Assembly: GCA_020355105.1 (NCBI GenBank)
Contig: CP070658.1
Location: 576,576 to 583,253, forward strand
Length of the DNA: 6,678 bases
Source: Candidatus Thorarchaeota archaeon
Lineage (GTDB): Archaea; Asgardarchaeota; Thorarchaeia; Thorarchaeales; Thorarchaeaceae
Direction of reading: 5' to 3'
Part shown: piece after piece, positions 5,584 through 6,678 of the stretch
How the letters are laid out: the number at the start of each line of letters is the position of its first letter
Position numbering within the stretch: position 1 is the stretch's first letter
Program-made: the position numbers and the translations under genes
Notes under the pieces: model-generated
What the model was told of the DNA's origin: nothing
The model's input: only the letters and a program-made list of their open reading frames with translations
Databases searched by the model: none

Positions 5584-5757
5584 CTATTTGCCTCTGGATC
5601 TGTACAATCCCACAAGGTTGAGGGTGATTGAGAAACCAATCAGTACACCGATCACAAAAGAAAGAACATCATCCTGTGGAAGAAATCGGTCGATGACAAG
5701 AGCAATTGCAAGACAGATACCACCTATCGGAATGAGCCATTCATCTTTCAGAATCAT
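5584..5757 (-). CDS. Small two-helix membrane protein, 57 aa
   Basis: I do not recognise this as a named family. On the minus strand an ATG at 5757 opens a 57-residue frame ending in TAG at 5584. It begins MILKDEW, then has two hydrophobic segments, about residues 8-22 (LIPIGGICLAIALVI) and 32-51 (from LSFVIGVLIG to LVGLY). A short hydrophilic turn DRFLPQDD joins them, and the end is basic (RSRGK). This is the layout of a helical hairpin whose positive tail would by the positive-inside rule be cytoplasmic. GAGG (5769-5766) lies eight bases before the ATG, the same spacing as at rpl30e. It starts 72 bases after the nusA stop on the same strand and ends 105 bases before the flavoprotein start, so co-transcription with nusA is possible. 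The 69-codon frame on the opposite strand (5588-5797) has no such character. Confidence 0.6.
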   Translation of the reverse strand: MILKDEWLIPIGGICLAIALVIDRFLPQDDVLSFVIGVLIGFSITLNLVGLYRSRGK

Positions 5758-5829
5758 TTGGCAATCCTCGCGGAGCCATCCTTTGAAATACGGATAAGAA
5801 GTCGGGTCGCAGCAGCATCGGAGTGAATG

Positions 5830-6279
5830 CTAGGCTATGACAACATTGCTTAGGTCGAAGTGACGGCGTGCCAGCAGTCGGGCTCGTGCTACATTTCGTC
5901 CATCTCGTCCAATGGCAATGCCTCGATCCTCAGTCTTGACGGTCACAGATGCAACTCTGTTGCCATCCCGGTGTACAATAATCTTCACGTCTTCTACACG
6001 TGCAGGAGCTAGTGCACTCTTGACAAACTCCTCTGCGGTTTCTGCCATCTCCACGACGTCAATGGTCCTTCCAAAAGCATCTGCCGCCGCTTTTACGTTA
6101 GCTCCGCCACGGCCGATAGCCTTGCCGAGCTGTTTAGGTCTCACAACGAATATGATGCGCTCGCCGTCGTCGTCACGAATCACGTCCACTGCAGAGGCCC
6201 CCGTGATTCTGTCAAATGAAGCTATGAGTGCCATGTCCTCCATGGAGAGTTTGACTCGGGCCAAAGGAACTCGCCTCAC
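5830..6279 (-). CDS. nusA: Archaeal NusA-like transcription factor, two KH domains, 149 aa
   Basis: This is the short archaeal form of NusA, an RNA-binding protein thought to act in transcription termination or antitermination together with RNA polymerase. It consists of just two KH domains, without the bacterial N-terminal polymerase-binding and S1 domains. KH1 carries LGKAIGRGGANVKAAAD, with the GxxG loop GRGG at 56-59. KH2 carries RGIAIGRDGRNVARARLLARR, with GRDG at 124-127. The N-terminal stretch RVKLSMEDMALIASFDRITG matches archaeal homologues, which favours the GTG at 6279 over the internal ATG 12 codons later. The start overlaps the rpl30e stop in a four-base GTGA, so the two genes are translationally coupled. 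Length is normal. In many archaea rps12 follows next; here a small membrane protein does. Confidence 0.94.
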   Translation of the reverse strand: MRRVPLARVKLSMEDMALIASFDRITGASAVDVIRDDDGERIIFVVRPKQLGKAIGRGGANVKAAADAFGRTIDVVEMAETAEEFVKSALAPARVEDVKIIVHRDGNRVASVTVKTEDRGIAIGRDGRNVARARLLARRHFDLSNVVIA

Positions 6280-6569
6280 GCCATCTTCAGAATCTTGGAG
6301 TTTCCAGGTTCAATCACAGCAATCGCAGATACCATGAAGGGTTTTCCCACTACCTCTCCCAAGTCCCAAGAGGTTCCTTCAAACTTGAGAATCTTGATTC
6401 CTGAAACTTGTGCGAATCTCTCTATGTCATCTTGTTCGTCCCGCGGGCAGTTGGCTGAAACGACTACTAGCTTTGCACTACCTGTCTTGATAGCATCGAT
6501 GGATGACTTTGCACCGATTTTGCACTTGCCGGTACTAACCGCACTTGCGATTGGTTGATTTAGACTCAA
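6276..6569 (-). CDS. rpl30e: Large-subunit ribosomal protein L30e (eL30), 97 aa, TTG start
   Basis: This is a ribosomal protein of the L7Ae/L30e family, a kink-turn RNA-binding fold shared by archaea and eukaryotes. Visible family features are TGK (13-15), GAKSSIDAIKTGSAKLVVVSAN with the following CP (19-42), and the C-terminal LGEVVGKPFMVSAIAVIEPG (70-89). Length is normal. The start is TTG at 6569: GAGGT lies eight bases upstream and an in-frame TGA (6575-6573) two codons upstream excludes any longer reading. An ATG at 6576 is in another frame and soon stops. In many archaea the gene lies after the RNA polymerase A'' gene; the sequence upstream in this window shows no recognisable polymerase C-terminus. 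It overlaps nusA by four bases and a TATA-like box lies about 45 bases upstream. Confidence 0.94.
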   Translation of the reverse strand: MSLNQPIASAVSTGKCKIGAKSSIDAIKTGSAKLVVVSANCPRDEQDDIERFAQVSGIKILKFEGTSWDLGEVVGKPFMVSAIAVIEPGNSKILKMA

Positions 6570-6577
6570 TTGTCATG

Positions 6578-6582
6578 ACCTC
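6578..6582 (-). promoter_or_regulatory. rpl30e ribosome binding site for a TTG start
   Basis: GAGGT on the minus strand lies eight bases before the TTG at 6569. Together with the in-frame TGA at 6575-6573 it fixes the start. Confidence 0.65.
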
Positions 6583-6610
6583 GTTGTGGTTGTGCGTCTA
6601 ACGGAGTTCT

Positions 6611-6624
6611 GTTTTAACGTTTCC
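6611..6624 (-). promoter_or_regulatory. Candidate BRE/TATA promoter of rpl30e-nusA
   Basis: GGAAAC (6624-6619, BRE-like) is followed directly by GTTAAAAC (6618-6611, TATA-like) on the minus strand. Initiation would be expected near 6590, giving a leader of about 20 bases that contains the GAGGT site. A small dyad, TCCGC/GCGGA (6622-6626 and 6634-6638), partly overlaps the BRE. The rest of the right edge, to 6678, shows only frames of a few codons and no gene. Confidence 0.5.
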
Positions 6625-6678
6625 GCAGTGGAGGCGGATTCTATCATCTCTTTCTCTTAGAGGGTTTTGGAGTCATAA

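Noticed and set aside
5588..5797. A 69-codon plus-strand frame
   Set aside because: It lies opposite the small membrane gene, has no ribosome binding site and no recognisable features. The minus-strand frame has a start signal and clear hydrophobic segments.
6573..6647. A 24-codon minus-strand frame upstream of, and in frame with, rpl30e
   Set aside because: The TATA-like box of rpl30e lies inside it, it has no ribosome binding site, and a TAA closes it on the 5' side. It is not a convincing leader peptide or polymerase C-terminus.

Overview
The window is archaeal chromosomal DNA. The signs are a two-KH-domain NusA, ribosomal proteins L30e, S12 and S7 of the archaeal/eukaryotic type, an HTH_10 (bacterio-opsin-activator-like) regulator, BRE/TATA-like promoters, and GAGGT-type ribosome binding sites in front of TTG, GTG and ATG starts. 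The long Lys/Ala/Pro/Glu-rich tail on S7, the moderate base composition and the mix of genes would fit an Asgard archaeon such as a thorarchaeote. That placement is inference only; the sequence proves 'archaeon', not the phylum.

Left part (1-3262), metabolic and regulatory genes. An HTH_10 transcription regulator (15-734, +) converges on a small lumazine-binding/NTF2-like protein (807-1187, -), with a hairpin between them. The small protein is divergent from an NAD(P)-dependent epimerase/3-beta-HSD-like SDR (1322-2311, +) across a 134-base intergenic region. The SDR converges, with only 3 bases between stop codons, on a 10-helix EamA/DMT permease (2315-3262, -) that has its own promoter.

Right part (3404-6569), all on the minus strand: translation and transcription genes. 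Read 5' to 3' on that strand the order is rpl30e, nusA, a 57-residue two-helix membrane protein, a pyridoxamine-phosphate-oxidase-like flavoprotein, rps12 and rps7. Many archaea have the contiguous cluster rpl30e-nusA-rps12-rps7. Here it is split by two unrelated genes, and rps12-rps7 has its own promoter and a structured leader. No elongation factor gene follows rps7; an EamA permease does. rpl30e/nusA overlap by four bases, and the ribosome binding site of rps7 overlaps the rps12 stop codon, so both pairs are probably translationally coupled.

No tRNA, rRNA, CRISPR array, insertion sequence or obvious phage-like gene is visible. The items most worth a second look are the S7 tail of about 110 residues, the small membrane gene, the two mutually exclusive hairpins in the rps12 leader, and the run of experimentally testable TTG starts. 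I do not see convincing evidence of a wholly new multi-gene system.
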